From: Xylaria sp. FL1777
Lineage: Eukaryota; Ascomycota; Sordariomycetes; Xylariales; Xylariaceae
Direction: 5' to 3'
NCBI GenBank assembly: GCA_022578965.1
Contig: MU400572.1
Coordinates: forward strand, 1-64,000
DNA: 64,000 bases
Position 1 is the first letter of the stretch; each line of letters opens with the position of its first letter. Of this stretch, positions 22,940 through 33,899 are shown piece by piece. The translations under genes and the position numbers were made by a program. Below the pieces are notes generated by a model. That model saw only the letters and a program-made list of their open reading frames with translations. It did no database searches and had not been told where the DNA came from.

Positions 22940-25644
22940 CACATGGGGTATGATAAACCTGGACAACACAAGTTTGAATAAATATAAAGGGGGGGAGGAT
23001 AGGACTACATGTACCACCTATAGATACCTATACTCCATCTCTCATCAGCGAAACTTAAGTAATGTACAGATAGTGTAAGGTAGGTAAGAGATAAGACACG
23101 AGGGTGAGCGAGAATGGAAGTCTTGGGTCAGTGGGTCAGATGTTGGATTTCGCATGTATCTAATGTATCCAGTGTACAAGTAGCGTAGGTAGCATAAGCC
23201 AACATGACTTATGCATAGGTACTTAGTGCAGGTAGACAGAGGACCTGAGGCAGAAGAGCGATTCAAGCGGTGGGGGCCAGACGTCAAAGTGTCAGATATC
23301 AGATATCAGATCTCAGAGGTGTTTCCCTATGTGTATGTGTATGTATAATTGCCGTGTAGGTACCACGGTACATCCACACAACGTGGGTATTACAGAGCAT
23401 ATTAGGTTTTCCAAAATAGTATAGTATTGAGTTACTTCGATGTCTGTTGATAGTCGTACATGTAATAAAAGAAATGCGCGAAAGTATGTGATGTTCCTTG
23501 ATGTAGGTATCTAAAGTTGTATTCTGTAGTTACACGTTTCGAGATCCCATGACAAGGTTAAAGAACCCATTACCGTGGATCAGATGCTGCACAATTGACG
23601 TACTGCACATACGCTCCTGTACACTTCAACATGTCATCAGGGGGGCTGTTCAAGAAAGGACGAGAGTTGGAACCGCCAAGCCGCTCCCGTAGCTTGTGTA
23701 CGACCCACCACTCTAACCCCACCAGTTCCGTTCCGTAGACGTGATTTGGCAGGAGAATATGCCGGGCACAGATCCCTACATGCGCCTTAATAGGTACAGC
23801 ATATCCATATAGCAGTACCTACAGTTAGTAGTAGGTAGTACCCAGTACCTACCGGTACTCTCTTACACACACACACACACACACACATTTATGCTGGCTT
23901 CATCCCTATTAGGTAGGTATTCATTAAATCTGTCTGCCTCATGGGGATTTTATTGCAATGAAATGCTATAAATGAGTCTTCTTCTAATTAAACCATCTTA
24001 GCAAAGGGCCGGAAGGATCACCTAAGTATGAGTACTGGTTTACTCGTGATTCCCCTTTTGAGGTCGAGCTACACACACATCATCACATAACGTGTAGAGT
24101 ATGCGTGGGTATATAAGCTTGGGTAACATTTTACGACAAGCACATCTTAAATACTTAACTACCTACTGCTATAGGTGTTTTATTTAGAGACTGGCGAATC
24201 GACCACCCGCGGCAATCTCGGCAATAAGTACACAAAGTATGCCAACCCGACTTGACTGGCAATATGAGATGTCATTTGGTGTGCTATTCGCTTGCGCACT
24301 AACACAGGTCGATTGTCGATTGTCAACACGATCGATACGATCAATAGATACTACGTGGTGCCGGTCAAGCATGCGAAAGCGTAGCATTCCGCCGAACCTG
24401 CACGATACTCATATTTCCACATGTGTCATGCAGGATGCGTCTGGCACCGACCCATCTCAAGTGGTTTGGGTTAGGTAGGTAAAAGTCTATGATAGGTACA
24501 GATAGCTATCAGTCTAGTTGTTAGTTATGTATGCATTTTTATGATGCGCTTAAAGTCTTGTGACTATCAGATGATATGTCTCAACATTCATTCCGGCAGG
24601 CAAGCTACGTTGATATATTCGAGCGGAGCGTTGAGCCTCAAGTGGTCGACTCAACAACCACGGAAGCCTACCTAATACCGGGCTCACTCTCTCCGAGATG
24701 TGGCGGTACCGCAAGAGCATCAACGTACAAATAAGCCTACCCGAACCGCAGCGTGGGCGAAGGGTTTCCCGAGCTTTCCAAACCCGGCATTTACCCATGA
24801 TACTAAGAAGCGATTCGCACAAGAAACTTTAGACCTCGAGACCTTTCTCCAGCTCTGCCCACGACAAACGCCAGACGGATTCTTGATGTGAGACAACAGG
24901 CATGACCCGCGGAGAAGTGTGCCAGCCAGCAATTCATGCAGCCAGGGTTTAGGTGTGCTGTGGCATGTTTGTGGCACAAGCGGCAGCATCTACACCATAC
25001 GCATAGTAATAACCTCACACAATAGGTATCGACCTTTAATCAGGGCCAACAGTGACGAGAATTAGGTCTTGGTTTGCTGAATAGCCGCCCTAGCCTTCAT
25101 CCCCTTGACGCTGCTTCCGTACACGGTCCCTCCTACATGCTCGACTGACTACTTAAGGCATCGTAGACGAAGTAACGAGCTGCGCAGCGTACCCTAAGCA
25201 AACATAGAGCTCAAAACGCGCTGAATAAGAAGGGTCGAGAAGCGTACAGTCTTTATAATTATAGTAAGCTTTCCCCTTGTTGCTCCTGGTCACTCCCGGT
25301 CAAAATTGGTCCTACAGGGAAATCTGTATCTATTGGTAATAAGTAGGCCTCCTCCTCTCAAAGACCAATTTTCCATTATCCAATTACTATAACAGGCGAC
25401 TTCTACAAATATCCCACAAGATCGGTTAGGATGGAAGATCCGGGACACACAGGTAAGGTTATACCAACTATGCAAGATGAACAATCATAGATGCAGGCTC
25501 TCATATCATGAATATATGCCTATCTATTATTACCCATCACAAAAGCACGGCATATGCCAGTCGACGAATACTATCACGGAAAGCACTCCTTTCTCAACCG
25601 TGCTCTTGAGGCATATATATATATACTGTTACCTTGTAGACGAT
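22940..25644. other. Intergenic, no gene recognised
   Basis: Includes the transporter promoter, a CAGATAT triplication near 23293-23318, a CA microsatellite and TAGGTA words at 23812-23855. Open frames around 24184-25018 overlap on both strands and lack family motifs. Confidence 0.5.
23865..23887. repeat. AC dinucleotide microsatellite
   Basis: About eleven AC units next to TACCTA words. Confidence 0.9.
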
Positions 25645-27152
25645 CTACTTAGCCCCAGCCTCAAAGAGCACCTTCTGAGTATCATACTTGTACACCAAGT
25701 CCTTATGCCAATAATTCGGAGCATCCGCCTTGCAGATCATCCAAGCCTCGTCGAGGGCTTGTACAACGTCATCAGGCAAGGGTCCCTTCTCAAGACTGTC
25801 CAGATTCCCGTCAAGCTGATCATAAGATGAGATGCCAATTAAAATGCCATCGCCGCCGCCATTCTTGACACGCAGTTGGCTATGATGCACGGTCCAGCGT
25901 AGGGCGGTCTCGATCATGGTGAGACCGGGGTGCTTTTCTACTGCGCGTTCGATGGTTTGCAACGCGCGGAACGTGCTATCCTTGAAGTAGCGTTTCCGGT
26001 AGTTGGCGCTCGTCGGATTTTTAGAGCCGAAACGTCCATCTTCTATCTCCATGTCTGCGCTCTTAATTTTGCCGCTAAACAAACCACCCGCAACTATACA
26101 ATATCAAAGTCAGTCTAGGAATTCTACAAAAAACCAGCACGGTTCTCGATCAGGGTTCGGAAGGTGGATTCGGAAAAAAGGGGGGAGGGTTGGACAGCTT
26201 CAAAAGTGTCAAAGAGGGAGAGACAATGTCAGGTTGCGTACTAGGGTTGTAAACGACCACCTCTATTCCGTACCGGTGACAGGTAGGGATCAACTCGGGC
26301 TCAATGCCTCGGGTAATGGCATTATACATAGCCTCTGTGACAGCAAAGCATTAGTAATTGCCACGGCATCATAAAATAACAGACTGATCAGTTCCAATTT
26401 GCGCTTCACTCTCACAAATGTATAGTCATCGACCGAAGAAGCGACAGCAGCGCAACATAACTTCAAGGGTCAACTCACGATAGATGGTAGGCCGAACCCA
26501 GCCGTTATACTTGCAGATCATGGTGACCTCGGCAACCTCTGCAGCCGTGAAGTTAGAGAGACCCAGCCGGACAAACTTGCCAGCCTTATGCAACTTATCT
26601 ACAGCCTCAAGGGTTTCAGCAAAAGGCGTGGCCCTATCCGCGGCGTGAAGATAACAGATCTGGGGTCAGTGCATATTAGTGTGTTGCCGTCTCTGCGCTT
26701 TAAGGATTTTGAACTACGACATAAAAAGAGTGAAGGAAAAAAAAGTTGAAAAGATGGAGAAGTAGAAAGACCGCAACAAAGAACAGCACGCCAATCCAGC
26801 CCACTGGAAATAAACTCACATCGACACAGTCGGTGCCGAGCTCGGCAAGACTGGTCCCCAAGCTCTCGACGACTTTCGCGGGGGCATTATCGCCGTCGCC
26901 AGGGTACTGAAACTTAGTAGCGAGGGTCAACCCGCGTTCTTTCCAGCCAGCCTGGCGGGTGAAGGCCTCCTGTTTGCGGGCGGCGTAGACGCGGGCAGTA
27001 TCGACCTCGTTGTAGCCGCGTTCCTGGAATCGGTCGAGGCAACGGCGGAACTCGTCGATGTCCGTGATGCGGGCACCGGCTTCGGCGTCCGGGCCGAAGG
27101 TCATGAGACCTAGGATGATGCGGTCTCTTGGAGAAGAGGGGATGAGTGGCAT
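25645..27152 (-). CDS. Aldo-keto reductase, AKR7 (aflatoxin aldehyde reductase)-like
   Basis: Predicted 351 aa in four exons: 26820-27152, 26479-26659, 26242-26334 and 25645-26093. Introns of 160, 144 and 148 nt all leave the frame intact. It reduces aldehydes or ketones with NADPH in a TIM barrel. The AKR tetrad is visible: Asp51 and Tyr56 in EVDTARVYA, Lys80 in TLATKFQY, and His116 in ICYLHAAD. The AKR7 pattern GLMTFGPDAEAGARI at the N-terminus and VVVYNPIAGGLFSG in the barrel support the subfamily. SQLRVKNGGGDGILIGISSY matches the cofactor-clamp region. The length is normal for the family. The physiological substrate is unknown. The start is the first ATG in frame. Confidence 0.93.
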
Positions 27153-28210
27153 TTTGACTGGGGATTTTTGTCCTTTGAACCAGCAGATTAGTGGGTGAAA
27201 AACACCGCAATTTAGGAGGAATCAGGACGTGGGCAACCAAACAAGACGTAGGCAAAGAAATGGTCGCTGGTGGAATGCCCACAACAGAAGCTAGGAAGTT
27301 CAGGATTCAATCAACTTCTTTGTGCATAGAAGACTTGGATCTAGTTATCTAGTTATATAGATGGGCCGTGAGTCAAGAAGCTACCTGCCTATACTATTAC
27401 GTACCCAATAACGATAGCATCTGTTTATCTAGCTGGGTAGGTACCTACTAAGTAGGTAGGCACACTATTCCCAAGGTACCTCCTTACCTACCTAGGTATG
27501 TAGGTATGTACGCAGTAGTAGGTATGTAGGGGGGAAGGTTACAGTCGGCACGGTAATAGCAGCAACGGGGTACGGGTATAGAGTGTAGAGTCCAAATTCT
27601 CTCTGACTGACCAACTTACATCATGACGTCGCAGCTCTCGGCCGTGAAATCGTTATTTCCCACACCCCACTATAGGCATCCTTTATAGTAATAGGTAGAT
27701 AGGAAGTAGGTACCTAGGTAGGTACCTACCTCAATACACATGTGCACCCTCTCGTCTAAACGCCGAAAGCCGATCAACTTATTTACAGTTTGATATGTAC
27801 TTAAGTAGGCGTTACTACGTAATAACCGACAGCTGCATCACAGGGGATGCAGGAAGGTGGAGTAGGTACCTAAGTAACTATGGTGCTTAGTTCATCAACG
27901 TCTATCTGTTTCCAAAGATAAGTCTTCCCTCTCTCGTTTTTCCGAAGGGAAAGAGAAAAGAAATACAGACTTATATATAAGCCATGGGCAAAGAAATCAA
28001 GAATCAATTCTCTAATTTTTTTCTAAATCTCCTTGTCTCTCTCTCTCTGTCTGTGGAAGTCATTGTCAAAGACTTTATAACAGATCACACACACTACCTA
28101 GGTAGGCAGTTCTGAATATTACAACCGACTTTTCCCTGGCCCCAGGATTTCCTCAATGTTGTATTAAGTCAGTTGTAAACGCCGCTGATGTAAGCTAAGA
28201 ACCATGCGTT
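27153..28210. other. Intergenic, repeat-rich
   Basis: AKR promoter side on the left and the glycyl-tRNA synthetase 3' region on the right. TAGGTA/TACCTA clusters lie at 27434-27526, 27690-27732 and 27863-27880. A CT microsatellite lies at about 28030-28050. No gene seen. Confidence 0.55.
27434..27526. repeat. TAGGTA/TACCTA word cluster
   Basis: Alternating GGTACCTAC, AAGTAGGTAGG and CTACCTAGGTATG words in both orientations. Confidence 0.65.
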
Positions 28211-30541
28211 TTATCGAACAGCAACCTCAGTCTCTTGTCCAACGAAAGCTGGTAGCTCAGACTCAATATCCTGCCAAGTTTTATCGCCATCTACTATAGA
28301 ACGGATGGCGGCAAGGATTTTATCCTCACTAGCTCGGACCTGCTTCGTTGAATCTCTGTCTCTTAAGGTGACTGTCTTATCTTGAACAGTCTGGAAATCG
28401 ATCGTGATGCCTAGTGGTGTACCAAGTTCATCGTTACGGCTGTAACGCTTGCCAATAGATGCCGAAGAATCGTCAATGCGGTTAGAGATTCCAATCTTGC
28501 GGAGCTTTTGGGATAGCTCGTAGCAAAATGGCCGGAAGGCATCGCTGTTAGAGAGGGGCGCAATGATGACCTTGGTTGGCGCAACAGGAGGAGGGAACGA
28601 CAGAACCTGATACATGATAAGTGGAAAGAATTATGTAGGGTAAAGCCGTGATACTTACACCGCGGGCCTCGTCACCACCCTCGCTAGCGCGCGTCCAGTA
28701 GCAATGTTCCATGAGCGCGCTGGGAGTCAAGGCTTAGTAAACCATTTTAACATCCAGACGGGGTTCAATGAAAGAACTTACTAGAGTATTCTTCCGATGC
28801 CAAACGAGGGCTCAATCACATTGGGAACAAATTCCCGGATATTCTCTGTTCTCGTCCGCTTCTCGATCTTGATAACTTCCTTGGGCACAGACACCTTGCC
28901 ATCGCCAACGCCAGCAACTTCAATGATGAAAGAGCCGGCAGTGTCCAGGGCATTCGCAAGTTCTTCTCTCTGCGATTGGGTAGTCGCAATCAAAGCGGCC
29001 TCCACAACTCTGCCGTCTTTCTTGAAATGTGGCCCGAATTTCTTTCTGTCTAAATCTACCTCCCACTCTGTCACCTTAATTGGTTCAGGGAGGCGCTCAC
29101 GAACAATGAGTGAGGCACCCGTCTTCTTTGCATGTACGCTCAGGTCATATGCGCTGCGGTCTGCACAACCCACACATTCAATCCAGCCAAACGAGGTCAG
29201 TAATTCAGCGTCCCACTAGAGAACAAGGGCTAGATTAGTATCCGTCATCCTGAGAAATTGCGAAAGCGGTCTTGTAGGGAAGTAGCCCCCCCAGAACCGA
29301 GTATCCAGCATTTGGGAAGGGGGAATCTCATGATATGGATGATAGGGTAAGCCACTCACACAGTCGGCAGCATAATGGGCCATCTCATTTGCCATATGCT
29401 GTCTGAAACGAATCTTGGATTGGTCCACGCCGATCTTCTCAAGGAAGAGGTGGATGCGAGCCAAAAAATAACCAAGAGTCTCGTTATCCACGGTGCCATT
29501 TGCCACGGCTTGGCCAATAGTGACCTTTTGAACATCCGTCTTTCCAGAAAGCTGAGTTTCTTTATTGAGGAGCACCAGTTCAATATCTTTGACTTGGTTA
29601 AACCGCGGATGCTTCTTGCCTCCATGGGGATCTACAAAGTGCTCAATCTCCGCCATAAGGAACTCCCGTACGCGCAATAAGCCAGACCTGGGCGAGATTT
29701 CGTTTCGGTAGGATCTGCCAATCGAAGCAGAAGCGAAGGGCATCTGTTGCTGATTGAACTCGAGCAGCTTAGAGAAATTCAAGAACTGACCCTGGGCTGT
29801 CTCGGGGCGTAAGTAGCCCCGAAGATTACTACTCGGGCCAATGCTTGTCCCAAACATGAGATTGAAGTCAACCGGCGGCAATGGTAGAACCCCGGTCTCC
29901 GGGTTCTTAATGTTGTACTTCTGGATCAGCTCGCCGAGCTCTTGCGTGTTGTAATTGTCTATTTTGGCCAGGACTTCCTCATATTCTTGGACTACGGCAT
30001 CATCGAGCTTGAAAACCACAGCAGCGCCCTTGGTCTTGCGCTTCTTCTTGGGGTCATCTTCCTTTTGCTCTGTCTTTTGGCCACGCGCCACCTTGTCACC
30101 TTTGAGCCGGTTCTCAAGAATCTCCTCGATGAAGTGGTCGGCACGGAATATCTCGCCATTCTTAGGGTCTTTGCACATGGAATCGGCAAACTTGTCGACA
30201 TGGCCGCTCGTCTTTAGCACATCGTGGGGGGTCAGGACAGTGCAGTCGACCTCGAGCATGTCTTCCTCGAGGATGAAATGTTTGCGCCAGACATCGATAA
30301 CGCCTTGTTGGAGAGCGCAGCCGGGAGGGCCGTAGTCGTAGAGGCCAGAAACACCACCGTAAATCTATAGACGGCAATGTCAGGTTCTCGTGGTATGCCA
30401 GAGGGACAGACTAGGGACTAACGGCCGCATAGTGGTGCATACCTCAAAGCTCGGTGTATAGAACATGCGCCGCCTCAGCATAGCATCCAATATGGTGCGA
30501 TCGAGGGGCTGACCCTTCAGGGTGGTGGCCGTGGTCGTCAT
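28211..30541 (-). CDS. GRS1: Glycyl-tRNA synthetase (class II)
   Basis: Predicted 664 aa from ATG 30541, in five exons: 30443-30541, 29360-30364, 28782-29215, 28659-28719 and 28211-28606. Introns are 78, 144, 62 and 52 nt. It charges tRNA-Gly with glycine. Class II signatures are clear: [15 protein letters not shown] in the glycine pocket, [16 protein letters not shown] as motif 2, and [10 protein letters not shown] as motif 3. The anticodon-binding domain begins near [13 protein letters not shown] Lys-rich insert ([15 protein letters not shown]) sits between motif 1 and the pocket, as in other eukaryotic forms. The length agrees with yeast Grs1. The reading frame stays open upstream to another ATG at 30727, described separately. 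The gene is divergent from the MBP1-type gene. Confidence 0.96.
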
Positions 30542-30727
30542 GGCTGGGGAGAGGTTCTTGGACGATTTGGCGTACAGGCGGAGAGGAATGATAGATGGAG
30601 GAGGACAGAATGCGACGGATAGTTTTAGGGTGGATGACGATCTGGGTTGCCCGATGTGATCTAGGTAGTGATGATAGCTTTTACGACCAACTAATGAGGG
30701 TCGGGAAACGATGCGAAAGACCCGCAT
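30542..30727 (-). CDS. In-frame N-terminal extension of GRS1, putative mitochondrial presequence
   Basis: Sixty-two codons run without a stop from ATG 30727 into the cytosolic start at 30541. The extension begins MRVFRIVSRPSLVGRK and is rich in Arg, Lys, Ser and Leu, with a single acidic residue, the composition of a matrix-targeting signal. Yeast GRS1 makes cytosolic and mitochondrial enzyme from one gene by alternative starts; a similar arrangement is inferred here, but with a true ATG upstream. I saw no second glycyl-tRNA synthetase gene in this window. Confidence 0.6.
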
Positions 30728-31709
30728 CAACTCGACGGAACATCTGCAGAAGAGAGGGACAGATATTGGTAGGGCGGCAAAATCAACAAAAAAACAGGTA
30801 TACCAATGGAGGGGCACCGGTCGGGTACAATATCGGACTTTGTGCAGCTGCAAACCGTTTCTTGACTCATCTACATAGATACATCTGCCTACCAAATTCT
30901 GGATTGGCCAGTGGGTCTTTACTTGTAGCGCAGTGTACTAGGATTGGCTGATGCAGCAGCACACGTGACAGGCGCTAAACTTACTGTGGGTAGACCAGGT
31001 ACCCCGCCATTAGCGTGAGTGCTGTGCTTGCTTAATAAGGAGGGGTACTGGAAACCCGGTCGGGGGATGTACTGTACTAGATCCTAATGGGGTATGCATA
31101 TAACCGTCCGGACCGGATCTGATACCTGCATGTCATTTTCCCCAACCGGACTAGAACGGACTGTCTGCCAGCCGTTCCCTTTTCGGCATGAAACATCCCT
31201 GGCCGCTGGCCCCACCTGGTGGTACCTGGCAACGAACCCTGCTTCACGCCAAAGGCCGTCTTAAGTAAAGTTCTACTCATTAACGCGTGTTACGGTCGCG
31301 TCTCGGGTCGCTCACCAACTTCTCTCACCTCACTCTGAATTGGCTCACGGGTCGCGTTCTTGCTGACCCAAACTACCAAGTCACAATAGCGTCAGCCGAA
31401 CGTTGATTAGCAGAGGCACACAGCATGCAACTCCATCCTCCATAATTCCAGTCGCAATTGAGCAATACCAGTTAAATTGACAGCACTATCTCCTTCTGCA
31501 GGCCCCTGTTCATTTCTTCTATACCCAGCCTGGCCGCCCTCAATTGTCCCACGTCTGTTCTTGTTCTAATTTTACGGCCTCCTTCGAGCACAGTGTTACG
31601 TTTCTTTCATGCATATCTCCGGTTCATCAATCCAAGTAGCAGCGCACATACACACGCGCGCACACGTCTATATACACCGACAGAGCGAGAGACAGACAAT
31701 ACCGCCAGC
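30728..31709. promoter_or_regulatory. Divergent promoter region of GRS1 and the MBP1-type gene
   Basis: About 980 bp between opposed start codons. An ACGCGT hexamer (MCB, the site of Mbp1-type APSES factors in yeast) lies at 31283-31288, about 420 nt before the MBP1-type start, with further GTCGCGT-like words at about 31294-31301 and 31350-31358. CCAAT-like words (as ATTGG) occur near 30901-30905 and 30951-30955. ACGCGT also occurs at several other places in the window, so this assignment is weak. Confidence 0.4.
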
Positions 31710-33899
31710 ATGGTTCAGTCAGCTGCTGCTGCGAAACCTGCTGCCGAGCCTGGCATATATGGTGCCACATACAGCGGTGTAAGTTGGTATTCCTTGATCT
31801 TGCTCCTGCACTCCCTCGTCTGCTCATATGGGTCTATCCTGAACCGGCCATGACGTCCGGCTAATCACGGATGTGTGTGTTCAGATACCTGTGTACGAAT
31901 ACCAATTCGGCCCAGAGCTTAAGGAACATGTAATGCGCCGGAGGGCAGACAATTGGATCAACGCCACCCATATCCTCAAGTGTGCCGGCTTCGACAAGCC
32001 TGCCCGCACTCGCATTCTCGAGCGCGAAGTCCAGAAAGATGTCCATGAGAAGATCCAAGGTGGTTATGGCAAGTACCAGGGCACATGGATACCCTTAGAG
32101 GTAGGAGAACAGCTTGCCCAGAGGAATAATATCTACGACCGCCTCCGACCTATCTTCGAGTACACCCCAGGTGGAGAGAGCCCGCCGCCCGCTCCTCGCC
32201 ATACAAGCAAGCCCAAGGCACCTCGGAAACCTGCGGTGCCAAAGTGGAATAATAGTACGTGTCTGTCCGACGCTCATGATGAACGCTATTTCACGAGTCA
32301 AGCACCTCTAATATGATTGCGATAGACCCTCCACCCCCTCCACCGCAACCGCCGAGAGAAGAATTCGAGGCCCATAGTCAACCAGTCAACGAAGATGATA
32401 CACCCGACAATGTTACTGTCGCTTCCATGTCCTACATGGCGGAAGACGACCGCCACGACCTGTCGCATTTTTCAACCGGCCATCGCAAGAGAAATCGGGA
32501 CGAGACTATCCAGGACCTCACTGAACAACAGCATTCCGTCTATGGTGACGAGCTTCTTGATTACTTCCTCCTTTCCCGCCAAGAGGAGCCCACTTTCCGA
32601 CCCGAACCTCCCCCAAACTTCCAACCCGACTGGTATATTGACTCTGAAAGGCATAGCGCTCTCCATTGGGCAAGCGCCATGGGGGATGTGGATGTCATCA
32701 AGCAGTTGAAGCGATTTGGGGCAAATCTAGGAGCTCAAAACTGTCGAGGCGAGACGCCCTTCATGCGGTCTGTTAATTTCACCAATTGTTACGAGAAGCA
32801 AACGTTTCCTGCCGTGATGAAAGAACTCTTTGACACAATCAGCATCCGAGATGACACGGGGTGTACTATCATTCACCACGCGGCCATCATGAAGAGTGGC
32901 CGTATGCAAAGCCAGTCGTGTTCCCGTTATTACCTAGACAGCATCTTGAACAGGCTTCAGGAAACTCACGATGCCAACTATGTCCACAAGCTGTTGGACA
33001 TACAGGATCAAAACGGCAACACTGCCCTACACCTGGCTGCCAAGGTAAAGGCAAGGAAATGTGTGCGCGCTCTTCTTGGTCGTGGGGCTGCTTCAGACAT
33101 TCCTAATGTGGAGGGTATCCGTGCCGATGAACTTATCAAGGAGTTAAATGCGACCAGAAATATGAGAGAGCGAGTTCCACAGCAGCGGTCTTCATCACCT
33201 TTTGCTCCGGACTCTCAGCGCCATGTTTCGTTTCGCGACGCGTTGTCCGATTCCGCCACTAAGCTTGCTGTATCATATAACTCAGAAGCTGCTAACACTA
33301 TCCAAAATAGGATCACACCTTTGGTTTTTGAGAAATTTCAGGATTTAGCTCGCAATTATGAGGAGGAGTGGAAGGACAAAATCGAAGCCGAGAACGAAGC
33401 CCGTCGGTTATTAGGCAACACACAGAACGAATTATCTGTCGTGCGTCAGCACATAGCAGATCTTGAGGCCGGCCTGGAGACACCAGAGGAAGCCGCGAAA
33501 GCAGTCAGTGATTCCGTTATAGCTCAGGATCAAGTCTTGTCTCTACTAGCGAGCCAGAGCCGATACCACATACAGGCCTCGGTGGAGCAGAGCCTGGCGC
33601 TTATGAATGGGGATCAAGGTGAAGACTCGTATGAGGATAGGCTCAGGCTTGCCCACGAACTCAACGAGCTCCTTCACAGGCAAAGGCAAGCAGAACAAGA
33701 ATATGTTAATGCGCTGGGCCATTCCGGTACTGGCGAGAAGATTGACAAGTATCGTCGACTATTAAAGCAGTGTCTAGATCGTCAAGATGCAGAGAACCTC
33801 GACGCAAACTTGGATGACCTGATCGATATGATGGAGGAGGAGCGGAGTGAAGGAGCGGTAGCACTACCTGATCAAGGAGAGCCTATGATGCTGTGTTAG
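31710..33899 (+). CDS. APSES transcription factor, Mbp1-type (MBF subunit) with ankyrin repeats
   Basis: Predicted 670 aa in three exons: 31710-31778, 31885-32254 and 32326-33899. It corresponds to the DNA-binding subunit of the MBF complex that drives G1/S genes through MCB elements. The APSES/KilA-N domain spans residues 24 to about 125, with [29 protein letters not shown] and the [14 protein letters not shown] wing. A polyproline linker and a bipartite basic HRKRNRD patch follow. Ankyrin repeats lie near residues 253-290 ([19 protein letters not shown]) and 367-402 ([20 protein letters not shown]). A long coiled coil with heptad-like spacing (about 470-620) probably pairs with a Swi6-type partner. 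The order of domains and length match Mbp1/Res family members. The APSES sequence fits Mbp1 better than Swi6, which lacks DNA binding. The upstream frame opens only from GTG, so ATG 31710 is used. Confidence 0.95.
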
